Source of the DNA: ZC4RG30 sp963726085
GTDB taxonomy: Bacteria; Pseudomonadota; Gammaproteobacteria; Steroidobacterales; Steroidobacteraceae
Assembly: GCA_963726085.1 (NCBI GenBank)
Contig: CAVSAR010000002.1
Coordinates: forward strand, 62,001 to 126,000
Direction of reading: 5' to 3'
DNA length: 64,000 nucleotides
The translations under genes and the position numbers were made by a program. Shown piece by piece: positions 29,395 to 38,448 of this stretch; position 1 is the stretch's first letter, and each line of letters begins with the position of its first letter. The notes under the pieces are model-generated. The model did no database searches and was not told where the DNA came from. It was given only the letters and a program-made list of their open reading frames with translations.

Positions 29395-30569
29395 ACCCAA
29401 CCATCTTCCGGCGTGCCCTGGGTCTTGCAACGCTGTCGACACTGGCGGCACTGGCCGCCTGCGAGAAGAACAAGAACGTTGACCCGCCGGCTGAACTGAC
29501 GGACTTCAAGGCCACCGCCAAGGTGGAGCGCGTGTGGAGCAGCGGCATTGGCGGCGGGGACCCGCTGCTGCGCCTGGGCCTGGGGATATCCCGCGATGGC
29601 GACATGGTGTTCGCCGCCGGCCACGATGGCAATGTCGGTGCGTTCGACATCAAGACGGGCAAGCGTATCTGGAAGACCAACACCAAGCTGCCGCTGTCTG
29701 GCGGGCCTGGCGCGGGCCAGGGCCTGGTCGTTGCCGGCGCGGACCATGGCGACATCGTCGCGCTGGATGCCAAGACCGGCGCCATCCGCTGGAAGACGCG
29801 CGTCAACAGTGAAATCCTGGCCGCCCCGGCAGTCGGCGTCGACCTGGTGGTCATGCGCTCGGTGGACGGGCGCGTCTGGGCCTTGCGGGTGGCCGACGGT
29901 TCCGTGGCCTGGTCTGCCGAACAGCAGGTTCCGCGCCTGACCCTGCGGGGCACGGCCCAGCCGGTGATTTCCGGTGACCTGGCCCTGACGGGTTTTGACA
30001 ATGGGCGCGTCATGGCGCTGGCACTCACCAACGGGGCCACGGCGTGGGAAACGACGGTTGCCCCGGCCTCCGGCCGCACCGAGCTGGAACGGCTGGTCGA
30101 TATCGACTCTGCCGTGAAGATCGTGGGTGACGATGTCTATGCCGTGACTTTCCAGGGCAAGGTCGCGCGCATCGCGCGCGACACCGGCCAGGTATGGTGG
30201 TCGCGCGACCTGTCCAGCTATCGCGGGCTGGATACGGACGAGGAGGGCCTGTACGTCTCCACCGCCGAGGGCGCAGTAGTGAAGATCGCCCGGCGTACCG
30301 GCGTCGAGGTGTGGAAGCAGGAAGCCTTGAGTCGCCGCCGCCTGTCACCGCCTGCCCTGGTCGGCCCCTACGTGGTGGTGGCGGACCTTGAAGGCTACCT
30401 GCACTTCCTCGATGTCAACACCGGCGCACTGGCCGCGCGCGTGCATGCCACGGGTGAACGGGTCAGGTCTGCCCCCATCGTCGACGGCGACACCGTCATC
30501 ATCAAGGATGACAAGGGCAACCTGTCGGCCTGGCGCGCCGTGCCGAGCGCCGTGCCTGCCAAGAAATAA
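29391..30569 (+). CDS. bamB: Outer-membrane protein assembly factor BamB
   Basis: 392-residue lipoprotein (signal ending LAALAACEKNK) with an eight-bladed PQQ-type beta-propeller built from repeats such as AGHDGNVGAFDIKTGKRIW and DHGDIVALDAKTGAIRWK. It binds BamA and helps insert outer-membrane barrels, which this genome clearly uses in number. Length and neighbours (yfgM, der) match the family. Confidence 0.95.
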   Translation: MNPTIFRRALGLATLSTLAALAACEKNKNVDPPAELTDFKATAKVERVWSSGIGGGDPLLRLGLGISRDGDMVFAAGHDGNVGAFDIKTGKRIWKTNTKLPLSGGPGAGQGLVVAGADHGDIVALDAKTGAIRWKTRVNSEILAAPAVGVDLVVMRSVDGRVWALRVADGSVAWSAEQQVPRLTLRGTAQPVISGDLALTGFDNGRVMALALTNGATAWETTVAPASGRTELERLVDIDSAVKIVGDDVYAVTFQGKVARIARDTGQVWWSRDLSSYRGLDTDEEGLYVSTAEGAVVKIARRTGVEVWKQEALSRRRLSPPALVGPYVVVADLEGYLHFLDVNTGALAARVHATGERVRSAPIVDGDTVIIKDDKGNLSAWRAVPSAVPAKK

Positions 30570-30575
30570 AACCCC

Positions 30576-32169
30576 ATGTTGCCGATCGTAGCCCTCGTCG
30601 GTCGGCCAAACGTCGGCAAGTCGACCCTCTTCAATACGCTGACCAGCACCCGCGATGCCATCGTCGCGGACGTGCCCGGTGTCACGCGTGACCGCCAGTA
30701 TGGATACGGGCGCGTGGGGCCCGTGCCCTGCATCGTGGTGGACACCGGCGGGGTGATGGCCACGCCCAACGCCGGCGTCGAAACCCTGATGCGCGAACAA
30801 ACGCAGCGCGCGGTGTCCGAAGCCGATCGCGTCATTCTCGTCGTCGATGGCCGCGCCGGCCTGACTACCGAGGACCAGTTCGTCGCGCGCCTGTTGCTGC
30901 GCGCCGGCAAGCCGCTGTTCCTGGCCGTCAACAAGGCCGAGGGGCTTGACCCTGGTGTGGTGGGGGCGGAGTTTCATCGACTGGGCTGCGGCGAGCCCCA
31001 TGCCATCGCCGCCGTGCACGGCATCGGCTGCGAATCGCTGATGGACATCGTGCTGGCGGGCCTGGAGCCGGACACCGACGCCGCAACGCCCGATGATGAT
31101 TCCATCCGCATCGCCATCATCGGTCGCCCCAACGTGGGTAAGTCCACGCTGGTCAACCGGCTGATTGGCGAGGAACGCGTGATCGCCACCGACATGCCCG
31201 GCACGACGCGTGACAGCATCTTCGTGCCCTTCGAGCGCGATGGCCGCAAGTTCACGCTGATCGACACCGCCGGCGTGCGTCGACGCGCGCGTGTCGACGA
31301 CGCGGTCGAGCGCGCCAGCGTGGCCAAGACGCTGCAGGCCATTGCCGCCGCGCATATCGTGGTCATGATGCTGGATGCGCACGGCGAGGTGGCCGAGCAG
31401 GATGCCAGCGTGCTGGGCATTGCACTGGAGCGCGGCCGAGCGCTGCTGATCGCCGTCAACAAGTGGGATGGAATTCCCACCGACCAGCGTGACCAGATCC
31501 GCAATGACCTGGCCCTGCGCCTCAACTTCGTGCCCTTCGCGCCCATACACTTCATTTCCGCGCGCCATGGCACGGGCGTGGGCGAACTGGCCACCGCGGC
31601 CGTGCGCGCCTACGACGCGTCCATGCGCCAGATACCCACGCCCATGCTGTCGCGCGTGATGGAAAAGGCCATCGAAGCCCACCAGCCGCCTTTCATACAG
31701 GGCCGACGCATCAAGCTGCGCTATGCGCACCAAGGTGGCAAGAATCCGCCGCGCATCATCATCCACGGGGGCCAGACCTTTGCCGTGCCCGACGCCTACA
31801 AGCGTTATCTCTCGAACGTGTTTCGCGAAGCCTTCGACCTGTTCGCCAATCCGGTGGTGCTCGAGTTCCGCACGGATGCCAACCCTTACGACCGCCGCAT
31901 GATGCGCAAGACCACCTCAAAGCCGGACATCGTCGACCGAGGCACCACCAAGGGCAAGAAGGGTGGCAAGGCCAAGTCTGCCAAGGCAGCCGAACGGGTA
32001 GGCGACTCCCAGCACCCGGGTGAAATCCAAAGCCAAGGCCAAAGCCAGGGAAGAGGCGCGGACCAAGGTAGCCAGGCCGGGCAGCAGCCGCAGCGGCAAG
32101 GACAATCGCCGCGGGCCGCGCGTCAAAGTCGCGTCGGGGCGAGCCAACCCCAACAAGCGCAGGCGGTAG
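30576..32169 (+). CDS. der: Ribosome biogenesis GTPase Der (EngA), indel near the C-terminus
   Basis: Essential double GTPase for 50S assembly. G domain 1 begins IVALVGRPNVGKSTLFNTL, and G domain 2 begins IAIIGRPNVGKSTLVNRL near residue 180. The KH-like C-terminal domain includes IKLRYAHQGGKNPPRIIIHGG. After the conserved core (about residue 448) a lysine-rich tail begins. One base seems inserted near 32,010, after which the basic tail continues in the next frame (KSKAKAKAREEARTKVAR, then RANPNKRRR) to a TAG at 32167. Without that correction the frame would run past 32,400 across the end of the opposing M23 gene. Confidence 0.92.
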
Positions 32170-32182
32170 GCGATTTTCCGAA

Positions 32183-33037
32183 TCAGGGCGCCGGTTTCTG
32201 CGGCGCTGGCGGCTTGGGTGCGGGCAGGAACAGCGCCGGGTCAACCGAAGCGCCATTGAGCAGCACGCCGAAGTGCAGGTGCGGGCCGGTGACGCGACCG
32301 GTTGCCCCCACCTTGCCGATGACCTGTCCGGTCCTGACCACGTCGCCGGTTTTTACCGCAAAAGCCGACAGGTGGCAGTACATCGTCAGAAAGCCGCCGC
32401 CGTGATCGATCAGCACATTGTTGCCGTTGAAGAAGTAATTGCCGACATCGATCACCGTGCCGTCGGCGGGCGCGGTTATCGCAGTTCCCGTGTCCGCGGC
32501 GATGTCCATGCCGGAATGGGGATTGCGCGACTGGCCGTTGAATACCCGCCGCATGCCAAATGAGCTGCTGCGCGGGCCGTTGACCGGGACGGCCAGGCTA
32601 AACGTCACCGGCACCGAATCACTCTGCGCGTCGTACAGCTGCCGAAGATGTTTCTGCTCGGTCTCGACGCGCGTGGCATCTGCCGGGGAGAGATTGACCT
32701 GCTTGTCGGGTACTTTCAGTTGCTGCTCGCGGTATTTCTTGTCCACAACTGTAAATGAGACTGATTCAGACGGACCGACGTGCCGCGCCACGGTCAGCTG
32801 GTACGCGCCGGGCTTGGTGGCCAGCGCTATTCCTACGACGGCCTTGTAGCGCGCGCCATCAACAACGGTCAGCACGCGATGATCGCCGAAGCTCACCGCT
32901 GGCTTTGGGTCAGTGCTTGCACCGACATCAAATATAGCTACGCCTCCCGGCACTACGCTGGCGCGCGGCAAGCCCGTGGCTGTCGCGAGCGTGCAACAAG
33001 CTTGTAGGACAGAAATAACCAAAAGGATTCTTTTCAT
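32183..33037 (-). CDS. M23-family (LytM-type) metallopeptidase
   Basis: 284 residues. A signal peptide (about 1-22) is followed by a region of strands unlike a LysM domain, then the peptidase domain: NPHSGMDIAADTGTAITAPADG supplies the first His and Asp, and GPHLHFGV supplies the HxH zinc ligands. This family cleaves peptidoglycan cross-bridges. All ligands are present, so it is probably active rather than an EnvC/NlpD-type activator. It ends 13 bp from the corrected stop of der, so the two genes converge. Confidence 0.88.
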   Translation of the reverse strand: MKRILLVISVLQACCTLATATGLPRASVVPGGVAIFDVGASTDPKPAVSFGDHRVLTVVDGARYKAVVGIALATKPGAYQLTVARHVGPSESVSFTVVDKKYREQQLKVPDKQVNLSPADATRVETEQKHLRQLYDAQSDSVPVTFSLAVPVNGPRSSSFGMRRVFNGQSRNPHSGMDIAADTGTAITAPADGTVIDVGNYFFNGNNVLIDHGGGFLTMYCHLSAFAVKTGDVVRTGQVIGKVGATGRVTGPHLHFGVLLNGASVDPALFLPAPKPPAPQKPAP

Positions 33038-33115
33038 TGAACTAGGCAGTTATGGCGGGTACGCTGCTGTGCGACTTTCGATACCAACAATCTATAACAA
33101 GCATAGGGGGGGTAT

Positions 33116-35547
33116 ATGAAGTTCTATACCGTTGCTGCGGCCGTAGCCGCCGCTTTGGGTAGTGCTGCGGCGTGGACCGCGGAGACCGTAACGACCACTA
33201 ACGAGCTGGAGGAGGTGATTGTCACCGCCCAGTACCGTGCTGAAAACCTGCAGGACACGGGCATCGCGATCACCGCCGTCTCGGGCGAGCGCCTGGAAGA
33301 CCAGGGTATCCAGAACGTTGAAGACCTGGGACTGGTGATTCCCAATGCCGCGATTCGTCCGCAGGGCAGCTTCAGCGGCCCGACCCCGACGGTGGGCATG
33401 CGCGGCGTCAGCACCACCGACTACATCTACACCTCCGAGCCGGGCGTCGGCATCTATATCGACGAGGTCTATCAAGGGACGCTGACCGGGTCGGCCATCG
33501 ACCTGCTGGACCTGGAGCGCGTCGAAGTCCTGCGTGGGCCGCAGGGCACCTTGTTCGGCAAGAACAGCCTTGGCGGCGCCATCCGTCTGTTCTCCAAGAC
33601 CCCCAAGGGCGATGACACGGGGCACGTCGAGCTGACTTTCGGCACGTCGAACCGGCTGGACCTGAAAGGTTCCTACGATTTCGCGATCGCGGACAACCTG
33701 TTCCTGCGGGTCAGCGGTGTGTCCAAGTCGATCGACGGCTACCAGGATGTGCTGGATTTCACCTGCCAGATGAAGGTCAACGGCACTCCGGCGCTGGCCG
33801 GCACCTTTCCGACCCTGGTGCCCTCGGACCGGGAGCAGAAGGGCGACTGCAGGATCGGCGAACGTGGTGGCTCCAGTACCGACGCCGGTCGCGTGATGCT
33901 GCGCTGGGTCGCCACCGATGCCATGACAGTGGACCTATGGGCTGACTACAACAAGACCCACGCCGAACCGCAGGTGGATTCGAAGCTCACGATGCACCTG
34001 GCCAGCAATTTCTTCAATAATCTCTACAGCAACACGGTGGTGTTCCCCAAGTACGGGATCCAGATCGTGGGTGACAACCGCTTCGTCACCGGCAACCCGT
34101 TCACGACCTACGCCAATCCCATCGATCCCATCGGTGGCAAGAACTTCCCGCCCGACACCTATACGACGGCCTGGGACAGCAACGGCAAGTTCGCCTGGAA
34201 GTTCGGCGACAAGATGGAGTTTGATTTCATCGCCGGTTACCGCACCTACGAGAGCGACTGGATGGGCGATGGCGACCAGATGCCCATTGACCTCAACCAT
34301 ACCTATGAGCTGCAAAGCCACGAGCAGTGGACCCTCGAGGCCCGCCTGCAAGGTGCGCTATTCAGCGATCGCCTCGACTGGACGGCGGGCCTGTACCGCT
34401 ACGACGACAAGTCGCATCTGGGCGGCTACGTGACGCTGCCGGCGTTTGCTCTCATCCTGCCCAACTTCAACGAGAATGACTCGTTCACGGCGGTCAGCAA
34501 CTCGGCCTTCGTACACGGGGTATTCAAGGTGACTGACGCCTTGTCCCTGACGGCCGGGATCCGCTATACGGATGAGGCCAAGACCTATGCCTTTGATCAC
34601 AGCCCCTACCTGCTGGTGCCCGGCGAGCTGCACTATGGCTCGAACCATACGGACTGGAAGCTGGGTGCCGACTATCGGTTCAATGAAGAGGTGATGGTTT
34701 ACGCAAGCGCGGCCACCGGGTTCCGGTCTGACGGTGCCCAGCCCCGACCATTCACCATCGGACAGCAACGCGTCCCAGTGCCTGCTGAGGAGCTGACGTC
34801 CTATGAAATCGGCATGAAGACGGACCTGTTCAACCGCCGGCTGCGGGTGAACCTGGCCGCGTTCATCGACGATTACGATCCACGCATCTTCACCTCATTC
34901 GGGACGCAGTGCGCCGCTACGAACAAGCTGGATCCGGGCCAGCCCTACCACGGAATTACCACCTGCCCGGCGGGCACGGACCTGGCCGGCACCCCGGGTG
35001 CCCCGTGGATCGTGTACGACAGCGCACCTGGCAAGGACAAGGGTGTGGAACTGGAGGTCACGGCCAATCCGCTGGGCGCCTTGCAGGTCAATGCCACGGT
35101 GGCCTGGTTCGACTTCGAGTCGGGTGTGGACCCCCTCAACCCGGACGGTTCGCCCAATATCGGCTACGTCAATCCGGACTACAAGGTGCAGGCGCCGTTG
35201 TCGGGCAGCCTGGGCGCGCAGTATACGTTCAACATGCTGGGCGGCACATTGACACCGCGGGTTGACTGGTTCTACCAGGGCTACCGCAGTAACGGCCTGC
35301 AGTACCTGCCCCAGCAGCCGGAGAACACGTTGGCGGATATGGCATCGTGAACGCGAGGATTAACTTCGCAACCCCGGACAACAAGTGGAACGTGGCACTG
35401 ATCGCGGACAACCTCCTCGACAAATTCTACTGGTATACGATTGGCCCCGCGGTGGATTCGATCACGCGCGGCCCGGTGGACAATCGGGTCGGTTCGCCGG
35501 CGCGTGGCAGCGAGTTTGCGCTGAGCCTGACGCGCAACTTCAACTAG
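33116..35547 (+). CDS. TonB-dependent receptor, one indel near the end
   Basis: About 810 residues. The signal peptide (MKFYTVAAAVAAALGSAAAW) is followed by the TonB box region LEEVIVTAQYRAENLQD, the plug domain with RVEVLRGPQGTLFGKNSLGGAI, and a 22-strand barrel ending in GSEFALSLTRNFN. The frame breaks near 35337, where one G is missing (NTLAGYGIVNARINF is restored by adding it), and the last 65 codons continue in the other frame to 35547. Subfamily features (EEVIVTAQ, LQDTGIAITAVSGERL) fit receptors for complex organic molecules rather than a known siderophore. The ligand is unknown. Confidence 0.9.
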
Positions 35548-35568
35548 TAACCTTCAGGGCCAAAGAGT

Positions 35569-35600
35569 GGGGCGTGGGCTAATGCTCACGCCCCTTTTTT
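35569..35600 (+). terminator. Rho-independent terminator after the TonB receptor
   Basis: An 11-bp stem (GGGGCGTGGGC paired with GCTCACGCCCC, one G-T pair) around a TAAT loop is followed at once by six T residues. It lies 22 bp after the receptor stop and overlaps the end of the opposing xseA gene. Confidence 0.9.
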
Positions 35601-36815
35601 CTGCTCCAGCAGCACAGATGACACGTTGGCAGTGGCGCTGCCGCGCGCAAAGCGCAGTGAAAGGGTTTCCCCGACCCGCAGCGTCGAGCTATCAGCCACA
35701 GCCGCCCCCGCCGCAGTGGTGATGATGGAATAGCCACGATCCAGTGTTGCCAGCGGGCTGATCGCGTCCAGTGAGCGCTGCGCCAGGTGCACTCTTTGCG
35801 CCAGCGCCTGCACGCGCTGCTGCCAGGCGCGGCGCAGGCGCAGGTCCATGTCATCCAGTCGCTGTGCCTGCTGCGTGAGCCGGGAGCCCGGGTGCGCCTG
35901 CTGCAGGCGGGTGGCCAGGTGTCCCTGCAGGTCGAGGGCACGTCCCAGTCGCCGGGAGATCCCAAACTGCAGTCGCTCAAACGACGCCAGCAGGCCGTTG
36001 AGCAGTCCGCCACGATCCGGTACCACCAGTTCCGCGGCGCCGGAGGGCGTGGGTGCGCGCAGGTCCGCGGCGAAATCGGCGATGGTGAAATCGATCTCAT
36101 GGCCGATGCCGGTGACCACCGGCACGGCGCAGCGCCTGATGGCGCGCGCCACGCGCTCGTCATTGAAGCACCACAGGTCCTCGATGGAGCCGCCGCCGCG
36201 CGCCAGGATCAGCACGTCGCATTCGCCGCGCGCGGATACGGCGTCGATGGCGGCAACGATGGAGTCGGTGGCCGCTGCTCCCTGCACCGGCGTCGGATGG
36301 ATCAGTACGGCCGCCGGCGGAAACCGTCGGCGCAGTATATGCAGCACATCGCGGATCGCCGCGCCCGTGGGGGAGGTGACCACGGCAATGCGCCTCGGCA
36401 TATAGGGCAGCGGCCGCTTGCTGGCAGGGTCGAACAGTCCCTCCGCGGCCAGCTTGGCCTTGAGCCGGTCGAACTCCCGGCGCAGGGCGCCTTCCCCGGC
36501 ATCCTCCATGCGCTCGGCAATCAGCTGGAAGTCGCCGCGTGGCTCGTAGACGCTGACCCTGCCGCGCAGCAGCACCTGCTGACCGTCGCGGGGCCTAAAG
36601 CCCGTGCCCAGGTTGCGGGCGCGGAACATGGCGCAGCGGATTTGTGCCTCGCGATCCTTGAGCGTGAAGTACCAGTGCCCGGAGGCAGGGGCGCTGAAGT
36701 TGGAGATCTCGCCCTCTATCCACAGCGCCGGCAGGCCGGACTCCAGCAGCAGCCGCGCCTCGCGGTTTAGCCGCCCAACGGTGTAGACATCGCGTTCGGG
36801 TTTCACGTTGCTCAT
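35586..36815 (-). CDS. xseA: Exodeoxyribonuclease VII large subunit
   Basis: 409 residues. An N-terminal OB-fold (LWIEGEISNFSAPASGHWYF, CAMFRARN) is followed by the catalytic domain with RIAVVTSPTGAAIRDVLHIL, ILARGGGSIEDLWCFNDE and PVVTGIGHEIDFTIAD, then a long coiled-coil-like helical region and a small C-terminal domain with LDRGYSII. ExoVII degrades single-stranded DNA with the small XseB subunit, which is not in the window. The ATG at 36813-36815 overlaps the stop of the upstream EamA gene by 4 bp. An upstream extension in the same frame is not coding. Confidence 0.94.
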   Translation of the reverse strand: MSNVKPERDVYTVGRLNREARLLLESGLPALWIEGEISNFSAPASGHWYFTLKDREAQIRCAMFRARNLGTGFRPRDGQQVLLRGRVSVYEPRGDFQLIAERMEDAGEGALRREFDRLKAKLAAEGLFDPASKRPLPYMPRRIAVVTSPTGAAIRDVLHILRRRFPPAAVLIHPTPVQGAAATDSIVAAIDAVSARGECDVLILARGGGSIEDLWCFNDERVARAIRRCAVPVVTGIGHEIDFTIADFAADLRAPTPSGAAELVVPDRGGLLNGLLASFERLQFGISRRLGRALDLQGHLATRLQQAHPGSRLTQQAQRLDDMDLRLRRAWQQRVQALAQRVHLAQRSLDAISPLATLDRGYSIITTAAGAAVADSSTLRVGETLSLRFARGSATANVSSVLLEQKKGA

Positions 36816-37702
36816 GATACAGCCGCCATCAGCAGGCCCACGCCCGCGACGATCAGCAGCATGCCCAGCGCCTCGCGCACCGACACCTGCTGCCGGAATA
36901 CGCGCCGCCCCACGGCGTGCGCGAACAGCACTTCCACCAGTCCCAGGGTGCGCACGTTGGCGGCGGCGGTCAGCGAGAAACCCAGGAACCAGAACTGCGA
37001 GGCGAAGGCGCCCAGGAAGCCGGCCAGAAGGGACTTGCGCCACAGCCGCAGGCTGCCCAGCAAGGCCTCACGCGCGAATGCCGCCATCCAGGCGCCCAGC
37101 AGCAACGCCTGGATGCCCAGCGACCAAGCCAGCGTGGTGGTGGCGCGTAGCCAGTAGCCGCCGTCTGCCAACGCCAGGATGCCGCCGCGAAATCCCACCG
37201 CCGCCAGCGCAAACCCGGCCCCCGAGCCGATGCCCAGCATTGCCGGGCGCAGGCTGCCGGCGGTCCATTTTTCTCCCGACCTGATGGCCACCAGCGCCAC
37301 CCCGAGCGTGGCAACTGCGATGGCCAGCAGCCGCAGCGGCGACAAACGGTCGCCCAGGATCAGCAGCCCGAAGACGGCGATCTGCACCGCCTCGGTCTTG
37401 GACAGGGCAGTGGCCACGGAGAACGAGCCACTGTGCATGGCCGTTAGCAGCAGCGCTGTGGCCAGGATCTGTGCCACCGCGCCGCCGGCGGTGAAGGCGA
37501 AGAACCGCGCCGTGGGTGCCGGCACGCCCGAGTGTGTGGCCACCGAGGCGATCAGCAAGAACAGCAGTGCAAACGGCAGGCCGTAGAGGAAGCGAACCTG
37601 GGTTGCGCCCAGGGTACCCAATGAGCCGGTCAGCCCGCTCTGCATGGCGTTGCGCGCGGTCTGCGCCGCGGCGGCAATCAGGGTGCAGGCAACCCACCAC
37701 AC
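36812..37702 (-). CDS. EamA/DMT-superfamily transporter
   Basis: 296 residues with about ten hydrophobic segments in two repeated halves, as in drug/metabolite exporters. The second half includes LGLVEVLFAHAVGRRVFRQQVSVREALGMLLIVAGVGLL, the typical end of the EamA repeat. GTG start 3 bp after the YheU gene. It is cotranscribed with xseA by a 4-bp overlap, an unexpected partner, so its substrate cannot be inferred. Confidence 0.85.
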   Translation of the reverse strand: MWWVACTLIAAAAQTARNAMQSGLTGSLGTLGATQVRFLYGLPFALLFLLIASVATHSGVPAPTARFFAFTAGGAVAQILATALLLTAMHSGSFSVATALSKTEAVQIAVFGLLILGDRLSPLRLLAIAVATLGVALVAIRSGEKWTAGSLRPAMLGIGSGAGFALAAVGFRGGILALADGGYWLRATTTLAWSLGIQALLLGAWMAAFAREALLGSLRLWRKSLLAGFLGAFASQFWFLGFSLTAAANVRTLGLVEVLFAHAVGRRVFRQQVSVREALGMLLIVAGVGLLMAAVS

Positions 37703-37705
37703 GGT

Positions 37706-37945
37706 TCAAGGCTCGCGCAGCAGCAGCGTGACGGATTCGGTTTGCGGATCAAAGACGATGCGGGTGTCGCCGCTTTCCAGCTGGGCCAACACCTGGGCCA
37801 CCTTCTCTTCGTGTGTGAACTCACGGGCGCCGTAGTCCGTGCCCTCGCGCAGCACAAAGGCCTCCACCAGTCCGCGCAGGGCATCCGGCGACAGCAGCGT
37901 GTGCGGCACCTCAACGGGCTCGGCCGGTTCAGCAGGGTCGTCCAT
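37706..37945 (-). CDS. YheU family protein (UPF0270)
   Basis: 79 residues. The family core LSPDALRGLVEAFVLREGTDYGAREFTHEEKVAQVLAQLESG is almost a signature of YheU. The ATG at 37943-37945 follows CTAGGGAA, a good ribosome binding site. The longer open frame upstream is unlikely to be coding. Function unknown. In this window it starts an operon with the EamA transporter and xseA. Confidence 0.9.
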   Translation of the reverse strand: MDDPAEPAEPVEVPHTLLSPDALRGLVEAFVLREGTDYGAREFTHEEKVAQVLAQLESGDTRIVFDPQTESVTLLLREP

Positions 37946-38015
37946 TTCCCTAGTTTGGGGCTTTTCTCTATAAGTCCGCGACCGTAATCTGTGGGGTCTA
38001 AGCAGGGAGTCCGCC

Positions 38016-38384
38016 ATGGCCGTCAAAGGGATCTACTACGTGCTCGTGTTTGCTTCCGATCTGCAACGGAGCAAGAAGTTTTATGGCCAGTCGCTCGGGT
38101 GGGCGCTGGGTACGGACGAACACGGAGTGGCCGGCTTCTCCTTCGGCACCGGTTATCTGATCCTGCACGAGGACAATCGTCCGGCGGGATCGCGTACTTA
38201 CGGGGGCGGCATGCACGTGGAAGTCATGGTGGACGACGCAAGGACCGAACACGCGCGACTCAAGGCCTTGGGCGTGGCGGTCAGCGAGGTCAAAGACCAG
38301 CCCTGGGGCGAGCGTAGCTTCAACTTCGTGGACCCCGACGGCTACCAGTGGTCCTACGGGCAGGAGATTGCCCAGAATTCGTGA
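38016..38384 (+). CDS. VOC-superfamily (glyoxalase/bleomycin resistance-like) protein
   Basis: 122 residues forming the paired beta-alpha-beta modules of the vicinal oxygen chelate fold: IYYVLVFASDLQRSKKFYGQSLGW at the start, MHVEVMVDDARTEHARL in the middle and NFVDPDGYQWSY at the end. The second-module His and a C-terminal Gln are seen rather than the full His/Glu metal set of dioxygenases, so activity is not assigned. It is divergent from yheU and 64 bp ahead of guaB. Confidence 0.85.
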   Translation: MAVKGIYYVLVFASDLQRSKKFYGQSLGWALGTDEHGVAGFSFGTGYLILHEDNRPAGSRTYGGGMHVEVMVDDARTEHARLKALGVAVSEVKDQPWGERSFNFVDPDGYQWSYGQEIAQNS

Positions 38385-38414
38385 CCGAAGGCCCTTCCCG
38401 GGGCGGTAGGGCGG

Positions 38415-38443
38415 TTTACCCGCACGCCGACCTTGCGTAGAAT
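38415..38443 (+). promoter_or_regulatory. Promoter giving a probably leaderless guaB message
   Basis: TTTACC (38415-38420), a 17-bp spacer and TAGAAT (38438-38443) form a good sigma-70 promoter, with 4 of 6 and 5 of 6 matches. The guaB ATG is at 38449, only 6 bases after the -10, so the expected transcription start falls on or beside the start codon. No ribosome binding site is present upstream of the ATG, in agreement. Confidence 0.55.
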
Positions 38444-38448
38444 GGGAC

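Noticed and set aside
30345..31766. 473-codon minus-strand frame opposite der
   Set aside because: der is beyond doubt on the plus strand, and the opposite frame has no start signal or motifs.
32170..32405. Der extended to 32,405 in the uncorrected frame
   Set aside because: It crosses the end of the opposing M23 gene and loses the basic tail. A one-base correction near 32,010 gives a natural end at 32,169.
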